A stretch of DNA of 64,000 bases from positions 372,001 to 436,000 of the forward strand of contig CAWDDG010000007.1 of NCBI GenBank assembly GCA_963801065.1, in the 5' to 3' direction. Each line of letters opens with the position of its first letter. Positions within the stretch are counted from its first letter, which is position 1. This document shows positions 19,323 to 27,424 of the stretch, piece after piece. The stretch comes from CAWDDG01 sp963801065. GTDB lineage: Bacteria > Actinomycetota > Actinomycetes > Jiangellales > Jiangellaceae. The position numbers and the translations under genes are program-made. The notes beneath the pieces are model-generated. The model had not been told where the DNA came from. It did not search any database and saw only the letters and a list, made by a program, of their open reading frames with translations.

Positions 19323-20119
19323 GCCACGGCCGGCTGCAGGGCAGGGACGACTACGGCCGTCTTGGAGTCGACGTCATCACCGGCAAACTCGACCAGGAAC
19401 GCGTACGCCGGCTCCAACCGGCGTTGCAGCTCCTCGATTCCACGCTCCTCATAACCGAAGAACGCCCTGCGCACCACGGCTTCACCCTCGAAGCCCAGAG
19501 ATTCGAGGCGTTGGCGAAGCAGTTCGATGGCGTCGTCGGGACTGCGCAGATCGAGCGGGGGTCCTGTCGCGGTGATGGGCCTGCACACCTCGCGACCTCC
19601 GACTACCTGCTCGTCCGACCCGATCCTGATCATCACGAGCCCGCCCGGGCCGATCACCGGAAGGTCGTCGACGGTGCGCCTGAAGACGAGGCCGGCATCC
19701 AGCGTGGTGACCTCCGATACCTCGCCTGTCAGCGTGCTGGTGGTTTGCGCGTGCAGGTGCGTGATGCGCTCCAGGCCGAGCGGCTCCGCCGGACCGCCGA
19801 ATCCGGTAAGGAACGCCCGGGCGATCTCTTCGAGCCGCGAGTCCGAGGCCGTCACATTCCCCTGCTGCTCCGCCAGCGGGCGAAGGCTGTACCTGAGCCC
19901 CCCCGACCTGGTGTTCATGGCGACGCGAACCTGGTCGTCGCCGGCGGTCAGCCAGCCCGGGCTACGGTCCCAGCTGAGGCTCGACAAACGCGCGGTCAGC
20001 TCCAGACGTGCGACCATCGAGATAACCGTGGTCCTGGTCACCCGGCGCACGCCCAACTCGTGGACCGCGGCCCGAGCGACGGGTAGCTCGGGCGTCTCGT
20101 CCAGGACCAACGAGACCAT
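19319..20119 (-). CDS. Uncharacterised 266-aa protein of the DUF6603 operon
   Basis: A soluble 266-aa protein with no signal peptide. It begins MVSLVLDETPELPVARAAVH. The middle contains LEEIARAFLTGFGG (~95) and then THLHAQTTSTLTGEV...AGLVFRRTVDDLPVIGPGG, a strand pattern faintly like the FTP/PepSY propeptide domains of gluzincin proteases (there HVRFQQTYDGVPV). That similarity is weak and unverified. It is followed after ATGA overlap by the DUF6603 gene and preceded by 6 bp from the caspase-like gene. If the propeptide resemblance is real, it might control a peptidase; otherwise unknown. Confidence 0.7.
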   Translation of the reverse strand: MVSLVLDETPELPVARAAVHELGVRRVTRTTVISMVARLELTARLSSLSWDRSPGWLTAGDDQVRVAMNTRSGGLRYSLRPLAEQQGNVTASDSRLEEIARAFLTGFGGPAEPLGLERITHLHAQTTSTLTGEVSEVTTLDAGLVFRRTVDDLPVIGPGGLVMIRIGSDEQVVGGREVCRPITATGPPLDLRSPDDAIELLRQRLESLGFEGEAVVRRAFFGYEERGIEELQRRLEPAYAFLVEFAGDDVDSKTAVVVPALQPAVA

Positions 20120-20125
20120 CGCGCC

Positions 20126-20972
20126 TCAGCTCCGCCACATGGTGTGGGCCGCTGCGACGTCGGCCGGCGTGAGGGTCGGTTCCGGCTGTGCCAGGCTCTC
20201 CGCCTTCAGGCGCCGGCGCGCATCGTCCGCCGATCGACCCCACGCCACCGCGGCCGGGGCGTCGTCGCACCAGTATGAGTAGGCCTCGTCGAGCCAGCTC
20301 TCGGCCAAGTCCTCGCCGGCCCCGGCTCGGCGGCCGAACCTCGCTCCTCGGTCCGACGTCCATGAGGCGTCGGAGGACAGCCCGGTGAACCCGAAGATGA
20401 TGTGGACACCCGCAAAGCACCGGGTCCACGTGCTGCCCGGGTTGGCGTCACGGAGCTGCATCGCGAGATCGGGAAACTGGCCCAGCTTCTTTTCGTTCTC
20501 GTGCCCGATCTGCACGCTGCGACACAGGTCCAGGACCACCCATCGCAGGTTTCCGTCCCCCAGGCGCATTGCAGCCGTCGGATTGTTCAGATCGACCGGT
20601 TGCCCATTCGGTCCCAACTCGAGTGTCGTCACCCGGCATCCGTCGGGGCTGTTGAACGTTGCGGAGACCCAGTGCACCCACCCGCCGCCACTCCGCTCCT
20701 TGCCGCGGGTTGTGCCGTGCGTGGCCAGGAAGCCGAACTCGACTGTGTCGACGCCATTGGGATCGCTGTCCGTCGCGCGCCGCCATTGACGAGGACTCGC
20801 GGCGCCCTCGGCGCGGATGACCACCGACCGATGACCGCGCGAACGCATGGCTCCGACGAATCCATCAACCAGATCGTCGCAATAGTGCGTGGGGTCCACA
20901 ATTGCAGGCAGGCGGCCTTTTGTAATCGTTGATCCAGTAGCCGCCAAGCGTCACAGGAGGTGGATTCGCCAT
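20126..20972 (-). CDS. Caspase-like (DUF6345-type) protein, N-terminus possibly frameshifted
   Basis: The open frame starts at 20947 (273 aa). It carries the two marks of clan CD/caspase-fold cysteine peptidases: a His in FGFLATHG (~95) at the end of a hydrophobic strand, and a Cys in RWVVLDLCRSVQ (~160), like the D-x-C-R-S of metacaspases. An upstream ATG at 20972 opens in another frame with MANPPPVTLGGYWINDYK. Joining that to AIVDPTHYCDDLVDGF by removing one base near 20915 gives a more family-like N-terminus (GGYWxxDY), so a +1 insertion is suspected. The third-to-last frame is intact to 20126. It is the only likely enzyme in the operon; substrate and activation are unknown. Confidence 0.7.
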
Positions 20973-21002
20973 CAACCGACCTTACGGGGACAGGTGCAAT
21001 TC

Positions 21003-22610
21003 CTACGGCTCAAGGTAATCGAACTCCAGGCCCGATGACGGTTCGCGTATGGCATGGTCCTTTCTCCGACCGAGCCAGACGTGTGCGGTGCCGTCGCTGC
21101 CCCGTGCGAAGCGCCAGAGGCGCTGGACCCGCAGCCCGGTCCTGGGCGCCTCCTCCTCGTTGAGGCGCCAGGATTCGGCGATCAGCCGGCCGCGATACTG
21201 GGGGTTTGCCGCGCTGGCCGACTCCAGCGAGCGTGCGCGCCTGAGGTACACCTGCGTCGGGTTCGGGCCTTGACCCTGGACCAGTCGTGGCACGTAGGGA
21301 ATCCAGTGCGCCGCCACGCTTGATTTGAGACGGTAGGCGGGAAGCGCGCGTATGTCATCCTCCAATCCGCTGCCGTCCCGTGCGGGCACTTCCTGCCGGG
21401 ACTGCTCGTCTCCCCGGTTCCGGCGGATCCCGGCGGTCTCGTCGAAGTAGTACTTCTCGACCGCCCAGGCGATGTTGGCGTCCTCGTCTCTCACCACCGC
21501 GATCTCCTCGATCACCTCACCCTCGAGGACCCCGCCACCGACGTTGGGAAGAAACAACAGGTCGGCGGAGACCGCGTCCGAATCGTCCGTGGTCAGGGAA
21601 AAGAGCCGCCAGTTCCCGGAGGCGGCGACGGGTTCAAGCGTGGTGCTCACACCGAAGCTGTCGACCATCGTCACCGAGTCGATGCGCCGGATGTGGCCGA
21701 CCTGATCCTCCAACGGGATGGTGAACCAGTTGTTGGCGTCGATGTAGAGGAACTCGGGGATGAGCATCGACAGCAGGTTCGGTTCCGGATCGGTGGCGTC
21801 CTCGAGAAAGGCCGACGACTCCTCGAACCGCCACCAACGGGGATGCGGCATACCCGTGAAGGACACGTTCGTGGGAACGACCCTCCGGCTCTGCTCCTGT
21901 CCTCCAGCCGAGCCGGCAGGGGCGGCCGGGGCGTCGAAGTGATACCAATCGAGGCCACGCCCGTTGTACTCCTCCGCATGGAGGTTCCAACCCGAGCCTC
22001 TCAGATCGAACAGGTATTCCAACCGCTCGCTGTTCCACGCGGGCGACGTGCCTTGATCCTGCTCGGCCTCGACTCGCGCGTCGAGTGGATGCAGCGGGTC
22101 GAGGGCTTCCTCGGCATTCCCTCGAACCAGGCGGTCCATGGGGAACGACGTCCACGCCACCTGCGTCTGAGCCGGCCGCCCGCCATTCTCCGCTTCGAAC
22201 TCGCCCGTCTGCCACTGCCTGGCCAGGAACCACAGCGGATCCTTGATCCGCGCCTCCTGGGCTTCATCGATGTTCGCGCTCGTGTTGTCGGGCTCGAGGA
22301 TCTGCGATGTGTCGAGGTCTTCGACAACCTCCGGATCCAGTACCACCCTCGGCGCGCTGGGAAGCTCGTCGAGGTTGTTGCGCCGTGTCGCATCGCGATC
22401 TGTGCGCAGGTACCTGCCGTGCGGGTCGTCGACGACGTGGACGTCGGTCTCCTGCTCGGGCCACGCGACGACATACCGATGCGCCCTCGAGTCGATGTCC
22501 GCGATCACATCGGCGGCCGCCCGGGGAGACCAGGATTCGTCCGGACCGCACAGGTACGTGATCACGCCATGGCGATCCTTCAAGATGTGGGTGACCGTTC
22601 TTGTCGCCAT
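21003..22610 (-). CDS. DUF3892 fusion protein, first gene of the DUF6603 operon
   Basis: A 535-aa protein starting ATG at 22610 (MATRTVTHILKDRHGVITYL), with GGAG a few bases upstream. Residues ~1-60 match the DUF3892 pattern: ITYLCGPDESWSPRAAADVI then DIDSRAHRYVVAW. After this is a larger region with DPLWFLARQWQTGEFEAENG (~105), WWRFEESSAFLEDA (~255) and AYRLKSSVAAHWIPYVPRLV (~430). No catalytic signature is seen. The DPLWFLARQWQ-type protein recurs, in my recollection, in DUF6603 neighbourhoods. It is the promoter-proximal gene: upstream is a 98-bp gap to the divergent lipoprotein gene. DUF3892 domains are small and of unknown function. Confidence 0.75.
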   Translation of the reverse strand: MATRTVTHILKDRHGVITYLCGPDESWSPRAAADVIADIDSRAHRYVVAWPEQETDVHVVDDPHGRYLRTDRDATRRNNLDELPSAPRVVLDPEVVEDLDTSQILEPDNTSANIDEAQEARIKDPLWFLARQWQTGEFEAENGGRPAQTQVAWTSFPMDRLVRGNAEEALDPLHPLDARVEAEQDQGTSPAWNSERLEYLFDLRGSGWNLHAEEYNGRGLDWYHFDAPAAPAGSAGGQEQSRRVVPTNVSFTGMPHPRWWRFEESSAFLEDATDPEPNLLSMLIPEFLYIDANNWFTIPLEDQVGHIRRIDSVTMVDSFGVSTTLEPVAASGNWRLFSLTTDDSDAVSADLLFLPNVGGGVLEGEVIEEIAVVRDEDANIAWAVEKYYFDETAGIRRNRGDEQSRQEVPARDGSGLEDDIRALPAYRLKSSVAAHWIPYVPRLVQGQGPNPTQVYLRRARSLESASAANPQYRGRLIAESWRLNEEEAPRTGLRVQRLWRFARGSDGTAHVWLGRRKDHAIREPSSGLEFDYLEP

Positions 22611-22708
22611 CGCTCCTACCTGAGCGGCTTGGGCAGAACGTATACCACCGATGGACGACGGCACGCAGGCTGTCTCGAGATCGCCGGGCCAGGGCTACCA
22701 TCCACGGC
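22611..22708. promoter_or_regulatory. Divergent intergenic region upstream of the DUF6603 operon
   Basis: A 98-bp gap between the operon start (22610, minus) and the lipoprotein start (22709, plus), so it must hold the operon promoter. A GTATAC palindrome lies at 22640-22645 and could serve as -10 in either direction (TATACC on plus, TATACG on minus). No good -35 match sits 17 bp away, so the assignment is tentative. Confidence 0.3.
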
Positions 22709-23083
22709 GTGCGCAGACTTGCCGCTCTTCTCGCCGTGTCCGTCCTCGCCGTCTCCGGGTGCTCGGAGGTCGGCGACCGGATCGACCAAGCCACCAACGA
22801 TGCCGCCACAGAGGTTCTGACGACGGCCGTACGCGATCAGCTCAGCCAGGCCGGAATCGAGCTGGAGGGCGACCCGGACTGCTCGACCGACCTCTCCCGC
22901 GACGGTGCCTCGCTGGCCGGGACCGCCGAGTGCACGGGGACCACCGTCGACGGCCAGGACGCGACGGCCGACTTCGACGGGACGCTGTCGACGTCCGGCT
23001 GCGAGGGATCGCTGACGGTCGAGGTCGACGGCCGCCAGGTCGTGGACCTGGCCGAGATCCCCGGCTGCTCCGTCGAGCTCTGA
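22709..23083 (+). CDS. Small lipoprotein, DUF4333-like
   Basis: A 124-aa predicted lipoprotein. GTG start, RRLAALLAVSVLAVSGC signal peptide with lipobox VSGC (Cys about residue 17), then a helical segment and a small beta domain containing DCSTDLSRDGASLAGTAEC and CSVEL at the end. Four cysteines in the domain could form disulfides. The pattern resembles DUF4333/small actinobacterial lipoproteins of unknown role, anchored on the outer face of the membrane. Transcribed divergently from the DUF6603 operon. The tail reads into a stop at 23083, one base before the convergent small gene. Confidence 0.75.
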   Translation: MRRLAALLAVSVLAVSGCSEVGDRIDQATNDAATEVLTTAVRDQLSQAGIELEGDPDCSTDLSRDGASLAGTAECTGTTVDGQDATADFDGTLSTSGCEGSLTVEVDGRQVVDLAEIPGCSVEL

Positions 23084-23218
23084 TCACGGGGACGGGTACC
23101 CGGTGGCGGGCTCGACGGGCTGGTCGGCCGTCTGGTGCTGGCAGTCACACCACGACGCGCCCTTGACCAGTGCCGGGCATTCGTCGTGGCGCCGGTCGCG
23201 GCACGCGGAGCAGATCAC
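23084..23218 (-). CDS. Small CxxC/CxC zinc-finger-like protein
   Basis: A 44-aa protein starting GTG at 23218 and overlapping the acyl-CoA dehydrogenase stop by GTGA. Cys/His arrangement: CSAC near the N-terminus, HDEC (~12), then WCDCQHQ (~27), consistent with a small metal-binding module. Similar tiny proteins are common in actinobacteria without known function. Coupling to the upstream gene is the main support. Confidence 0.6.
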   Translation of the reverse strand: MICSACRDRRHDECPALVKGASWCDCQHQTADQPVEPATGYPSP

Positions 23219-24864
23219 TGCGGCTCCGGCGTCACCCGGGCGATGACGGCAGCCACGTCGAGGCCCGAGGGCAGTTCGCCGAACGTGCCCTCCATGCGGT
23301 CCAGCCGGGTCGCGCAGAACAGGTCGGCCACCGCCGTCGGTGCAAACCGGGCCAGCAGAGATGCCTGCAGCAGGAGCGCCATCCGGGTCGCCAGCCGTCT
23401 GGCCAGGTGTGTCGTGCCGGCAGGATCTGCGGCAACGTCGCGCAGCAGGGCGTCGGTCTCGTGGAGGCAGGCGTCGAGACGGCGGTCGGCTCCCTTCGCC
23501 GCCTCGACCTCCGCATGCCACGCCGCGACCGCGTCGGGCTCGCGGACGAGCACGCGCAGCACGTCGAGCGCCTGGATGTTCCCCGCGCCCTCCCAGATCG
23601 AGTTCAACGGCGCCTCCCGGTAGAGGCGGGGCATGCCGCTCTCCTCGACGTAGCCGTTGCCGCCCAGGCACTCGAGCGCCTCGCCGACCAGTGCCGGTGT
23701 CCGCTTGCAGACCAGGTACTTCGCCACCGGCAGCCCGATCCGCCGCAGCGCCCGTTCCACCGGGTCGTCGCTGTCGTCGACCGAGGCGGCGAGGCGCATC
23801 GCGAGCACGGTAGCGGCCTCGGACTCGACGGCGAGGTCGGCGAGAACGGCCTGCATCAGCGGGGCGTCGGCGAGCAGTCCACCGAACGCCGACCGGTGCG
23901 CGGCGTGCCAGGTCGCCTCCGCGACGGCCCGGCGCATGAGGGCCGCCGAGCCGAGGACGCAGTCCAGCCGCGTGGCCGCGACCATCTCGATGATCGTCGC
24001 GATGCCGCGGCCCTCCTCGCCGAGACGCATCCCGAGGGTCTGGTCGAGCTCGACCTCGGCCGAGGCGTTGGCCCGGTTGCCCAGCTTGTCCTTGAGCCGC
24101 TGCAGGTGGAACGGGTTGCGTGAACCGTCGTCGAGGACGCGGGGGACGGCGAAGCAGGTCAGGCCGCCCACCGCCTGCGCGAGCACGAGGAACACGTCGT
24201 TCATCGGCGCCGAGCAGAACCACTTGTGCCCGGTCAGCGCATACCAGCCGTCGTCGCCCGTGTGCTCGGCCCACGTCGTGTTGGCCCGGACGTCCGAGCC
24301 GCCCTGCTTCTCGGTCATCGCCATGCCCGCGAGGGAGCCGTCCTTGTCGGCTGGGCGACGCAGGCCCGGGTCGTAAGTCGTGGAGGTGAGCCGCGGCTCC
24401 CAGACGGCGGCGATGCCGGCGTCGGTGCGAAGCGCCGGTACGGCGGCGTAGGTCATGGAGATCGGGCACATGTGGGCCGACTCCACCTGGCTCCACACCA
24501 GGAAACCGGCCGCTCTGGCTGCGTGCGGGGAGGCCTCGGCCGCCGACCAGGGCGCGGCGTGCAGGCCGAACTCGACAGCGGTGTTCATCAACAGGTGCCA
24601 GGCGGGATGGAACGAGACCTCGTCGAGCCGGCGGCCGTAGCGATCGTGGGTCTTCAGTTCCGGGGTGTGGGTGTCGGCGTCGAGGGCCCAGTGTTGGACC
24701 TGCGCCGAGCCGGCATGCGCGCCCAATTCGTGCAGACGGGGAACCGCCGCATGGGCACCGTGACGGCGCGCCGCTTCGACCAGCGCGTGGTCGTCGGCGA
24801 ACAGGTCGCGGTCGACCAGAGGTGGCGGCTGGTTGCTCACCTTTTGTGTCGCTGCCACTGCCAT
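23215..24864 (-). CDS. aidB: AidB-like acyl-CoA dehydrogenase
   Basis: A 549-aa FAD enzyme of the acyl-CoA dehydrogenase superfamily, AidB/isovaleryl-CoA dehydrogenase group (E. coli AidB is ~541 aa). Signatures: MTEKQGGSDVRANTT (~185), GHKWFCSAPM (~220), ATRLDCVLGSAALMRRA (~320), ECLGGNGYVEESGM (~430) and IWEGAGNIQALDVLR (~455). In E. coli AidB binds DNA and is induced by alkylation; whether that holds here is unknown. The start at 24864 (MAVAATQKVSNQPPPLVDRD) fits AidB, while upstream residues of the longer frame do not. It is followed by a tiny Cys-rich gene in overlap. Confidence 0.88.
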   Translation of the reverse strand: MAVAATQKVSNQPPPLVDRDLFADDHALVEAARRHGAHAAVPRLHELGAHAGSAQVQHWALDADTHTPELKTHDRYGRRLDEVSFHPAWHLLMNTAVEFGLHAAPWSAAEASPHAARAAGFLVWSQVESAHMCPISMTYAAVPALRTDAGIAAVWEPRLTSTTYDPGLRRPADKDGSLAGMAMTEKQGGSDVRANTTWAEHTGDDGWYALTGHKWFCSAPMNDVFLVLAQAVGGLTCFAVPRVLDDGSRNPFHLQRLKDKLGNRANASAEVELDQTLGMRLGEEGRGIATIIEMVAATRLDCVLGSAALMRRAVAEATWHAAHRSAFGGLLADAPLMQAVLADLAVESEAATVLAMRLAASVDDSDDPVERALRRIGLPVAKYLVCKRTPALVGEALECLGGNGYVEESGMPRLYREAPLNSIWEGAGNIQALDVLRVLVREPDAVAAWHAEVEAAKGADRRLDACLHETDALLRDVAADPAGTTHLARRLATRMALLLQASLLARFAPTAVADLFCATRLDRMEGTFGELPSGLDVAAVIARVTPEPQ

Positions 24865-25079
24865 ACCGTACGCGCGCGGGAAACCCGTTCGCGAGAGCGG
24901 CTCCACTGCCGTTAGCCTTGAGGCCGACGTCGATTCCCGGCGTCCGTCGCGTCGACGAGGAGGTGGGCCGCCATGACCGTGTTGTACAGCGCCGTGTGCC
25001 AGCCCGTCTCCGGGTCCTTCGACTGACGCTCCGCCGGTTTTCGGCGGTAGGGGCCCGGGCCATCCGGAAGGTCCCGACC

Positions 25080-26186
25080 GTGTCCCAACTCGACCACCTG
25101 TCCCTCGCCGACCTCGGCTGGGACTCATCCTTCGCGTCGGCGTTCGCGCCGTTCGCCGACGACCACGTGAGCGCCCGGGTCAGCCGGGTCGACCGAGGCG
25201 GCGCCGACCTGCTCGGCGCCGACGGTCCGCTGCGCGCGTCCCTAGGCCGCGAGGTGCTCGCCTCGCTCGCGACCGAGCGCACGGCGGCGCCCGCCGTCGG
25301 CGACTGGGCGGCTGTCCGCCGCTGGCCGGACGACCGGACCACGATCGAGGCACTCCTGCCTCGACGAACTTCCGTTGTCCGCGACAGCGTCAACACGACC
25401 TCCAACGCCCAGGTGCTCGCGGCGAACGTCGACCTCGTCGTGGTCGTGGAGCATCTCGACCCGGAGCCCGAGATCGGCCGGATCGAGCGCCTGCTCGTCC
25501 TGGCCTGGGGAAGCGGTGCACGACCGCTGGTCCTGCTCACCAAGTCCGACCTGGTGCCCGACGCCGGTGACATGCGCGACGAGGTCGCCGCCGCAGCACC
25601 CGGCGTCGAGGTGATCGCGGCGAGCGCGACGACCGGCGAGGGGATCGACGCCGTGCGCACGCACCTGGCGCCGGGGCGGACGCTCGTGCTGCTGGGGCCG
25701 TCCGGCGCAGGCAAGTCGACCCTGACGAACGTGCTGGCGGGCGGTGAGGTCATGGCCACCGGCGCCACGCGGAGCGTCGACGGCAAAGGCCGGCACATCA
25801 CCACCCACCGAGAGCTCGTGGTGCTGCCCGGCACCGGTGTCGTGCTCGACACGCCGGGACTGCGGTCGGTCGGCCTGGTCGCCGACGAGGACGCCGTGGC
25901 CAGTGCCTTCCCGGAGATCGAGGAGCTGGCGGCCCACTGCCGGTTCCGGGACTGCGCGCACGAGACCGAGCCCGGCTGCGCGGTGCTGGCCGCCGTCGAC
26001 GACGGCGAGCTCGACGAGCGTCGCGTCGCCAGCTGGCGGAAGCTCGGCCGGGAGGCGGCCTTCCAGGCGCGCCGCGCCGACGCACGGCTCCGGGCGCAGG
26101 AGGTCTCCGTGTGGAAGCAGCGGCACATGGAGCTACGTCGCCATTACAAGATCAACCCGGGAAAGAACAGTCCGGGCAACCGCTGA
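25080..26186 (+). CDS. rsgA: Ribosome small-subunit-dependent GTPase A
   Basis: A 368-aa circularly permuted GTPase that helps mature the 30S subunit. The motifs come in RsgA order: OB fold, then G4 LLTKSDLV (~157), G5 EVIAASATTGEGI (~180), G1 GPSGAGKST (~207), G2 GKGRHITTHRE (~239) and G3 VLDTPGL (~258). A zinc knuckle follows, CRFRDCAHETEPGC (~290). The GTG start at 25080 has GGAAGG about 8 nt upstream. Monocistronic. A short CCGCCG/CGGCGG hairpin lies at about 25031-25048 upstream, and the gene ends before a large palindrome. Confidence 0.93.
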   Translation: MSQLDHLSLADLGWDSSFASAFAPFADDHVSARVSRVDRGGADLLGADGPLRASLGREVLASLATERTAAPAVGDWAAVRRWPDDRTTIEALLPRRTSVVRDSVNTTSNAQVLAANVDLVVVVEHLDPEPEIGRIERLLVLAWGSGARPLVLLTKSDLVPDAGDMRDEVAAAAPGVEVIAASATTGEGIDAVRTHLAPGRTLVLLGPSGAGKSTLTNVLAGGEVMATGATRSVDGKGRHITTHRELVVLPGTGVVLDTPGLRSVGLVADEDAVASAFPEIEELAAHCRFRDCAHETEPGCAVLAAVDDGELDERRVASWRKLGREAAFQARRADARLRAQEVSVWKQRHMELRRHYKINPGKNSPGNR

Positions 26187-26243
26187 GTGCCGCGGCGGAT
26201 CCGCGTGCAGGCGCCCGGGCAGCCGGCGCGCGCTTCCTGACCT

Positions 26244-26341
26244 CGATGGCCGCACCGGACCTCGATAGCGAAACCCCCGCCAAACCTGGCGGATCGGGTC
26301 GATAGCGCACTTACCGCTATCGAAGTCCGGCCCGGCCATCG
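26244..26341. terminator. Large imperfect palindrome at convergent gene ends
   Basis: Arms 26244-26270 and 26315-26341 match at 24 of 27 positions when one is reverse complemented. Both end in the CGATAGCG/CGCTATCG core. Inside lies a CCGCCA-TGGCGG mini-hairpin (26277-26292) and another TCGATAGCG copy (26299-26307). It sits between convergent rsgA and the DinB-like gene, in good position for bidirectional termination. Confidence 0.7.
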
Positions 26342-26360
26342 ACGTACACCGGCAGGCGCT

Positions 26361-26888
26361 CTATCGGCGCCTGGTGACGTCGTACAGATGGTGGATCGGA
26401 TCATGCGCGAGATAGCGCGCGAACGACTCGACCGTGAACTGCGCGCCGTCGCTGCGAATGCCGGTGCGCGTCCAGTCGACGCCGCCCACCTGCTCGAACC
26501 GGTCGGCGATGACGTGCGCGGCCTCGTCGAGTTCGACGGCGACGACGGCCGGATCCTGCTCGCCGTATCGGTCGGCGACGGCCGTCGCGTCCTGGTCCCA
26601 GTTCGGGAACAGCGGAGCGTCCCGCGTGAGCATCAGCTGGAGCCGCTGGTCGAAGACCCGATAGACGTCGCGCACGTGGCAGCCGTACTCCAGCGTCGAC
26701 CAGACCTCGGGCGACGGGCGTTCCGAGACGGTATTCGGGCCCGATAGCAGCTCGACCCACGTGGTGGCGTTGTCGCGGATCAGGTCCGGGATGTCCGTCG
26801 GCACGAGGTCGCGAGTGTCGAGGCCGCACTCGGGACACGGCCGGTTCAGGACCCAGGTCCAGTCCTTTGTATCCGGAACGATGCCCAC
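26361..26888 (-). CDS. DinB/maleylpyruvate-isomerase-like protein
   Basis: A 175-aa protein of the DinB/MDMPI four-helix bundle type. The N-terminal CPECGLDTRDL is unusual and may bind metal. Later come EVWSTLEYGCHVRDVYRVFD (~60) and, at the end, FARYLAHDPIHHLYDVTRR. The histidines in YGCHVRD and DPIHHLYDV fit the metal-binding His triad of the fold. Actinobacterial members often are mycothiol-dependent transferases, but no activity can be assigned. GTG start at 26888. Divergent from the next small gene with 41 bp between starts. Confidence 0.7.
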   Translation of the reverse strand: MGIVPDTKDWTWVLNRPCPECGLDTRDLVPTDIPDLIRDNATTWVELLSGPNTVSERPSPEVWSTLEYGCHVRDVYRVFDQRLQLMLTRDAPLFPNWDQDATAVADRYGEQDPAVVAVELDEAAHVIADRFEQVGGVDWTRTGIRSDGAQFTVESFARYLAHDPIHHLYDVTRRR

Positions 26889-26929
26889 AACCGGTGACGA
26901 TAGCGGCCCGGGAGGGGCACTATGGCCTC

Positions 26930-27154
26930 ATGAGTCATCGTCCCATCCGGCGGCCGGTACTCCCGGCGAGCCCGTTCAACGTCGCACCGGTGGCGCCACC
27001 AGTGGAGCGCCTTGCCGTCGACGACCGGCTGACCCACGACCGCCACGGCCTCGGCCGGGTGATCGGATTCGAAAGCGACGAGATGGTGCTCGTCGACTTC
27101 GGCTCCGAGGTGCGTCGGGTCGTCTATCCGAACGCGAAGGTCACCAAACTGTAG
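26930..27154 (+). CDS. Small CarD/KOW-like domain protein
   Basis: A 74-aa basic protein whose second half, RLTHDRHGLGRVIGFESDEM then VLVDFGSEVRRV, is an SH3-like barrel of the CarD-CdnL-TRCF/KOW type common in short actinobacterial proteins. It may bind RNA polymerase or nucleic acid; function is unknown. The GGAGGGG at 26911-26917 precedes two ATGs. The first, at 26922, encodes only MAS before a TGA that overlaps the real start at 26930. This minimal upstream ORF could couple translation. Confidence 0.7.
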   Translation: MSHRPIRRPVLPASPFNVAPVAPPVERLAVDDRLTHDRHGLGRVIGFESDEMVLVDFGSEVRRVVYPNAKVTKL

Positions 27155-27231
27155 GCACCACCCCGCGGTACCGGGTGGCGGTCCGGAGCCACCCGGACAG
27201 AACGTCGTGCGCCTCCGCATACAGTCACGGT

Positions 27232-27387
27232 GTGAGCAACCTGGAGTTGGCTCCGGAGGAGACGGTCTGCGGCGGTCGCGCTGACGTCGCCGCCGAGCCG
27301 GTGACCGAGCTGTTGTTCGGACGTGAGGTGGTCCTCGGCACCAGGGGCATGGTGGTCACGAGGACGCTGCCCAACCGCGACCGCCGC
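27232..27387 (+). pseudogene. Pirin N-terminal remnant
   Basis: About 52 codons from a GTG resemble the start of pirin-family proteins: LAPEETVCGGRADVA, then TELLFGREVVLGTRGMVVTR and RTLPNRDRR. Intact pirins continue SLIGAWCFVDHYGP, but here the sequence changes abruptly to unrelated residues and runs antisense into the helicase gene end (27425). Probably a truncated gene left by a deletion. Confidence 0.5.
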
Positions 27388-27424
27388 TCAGGCCACGCGG
27401 ACGCCAGCGGTAGAGCCGATGGAG

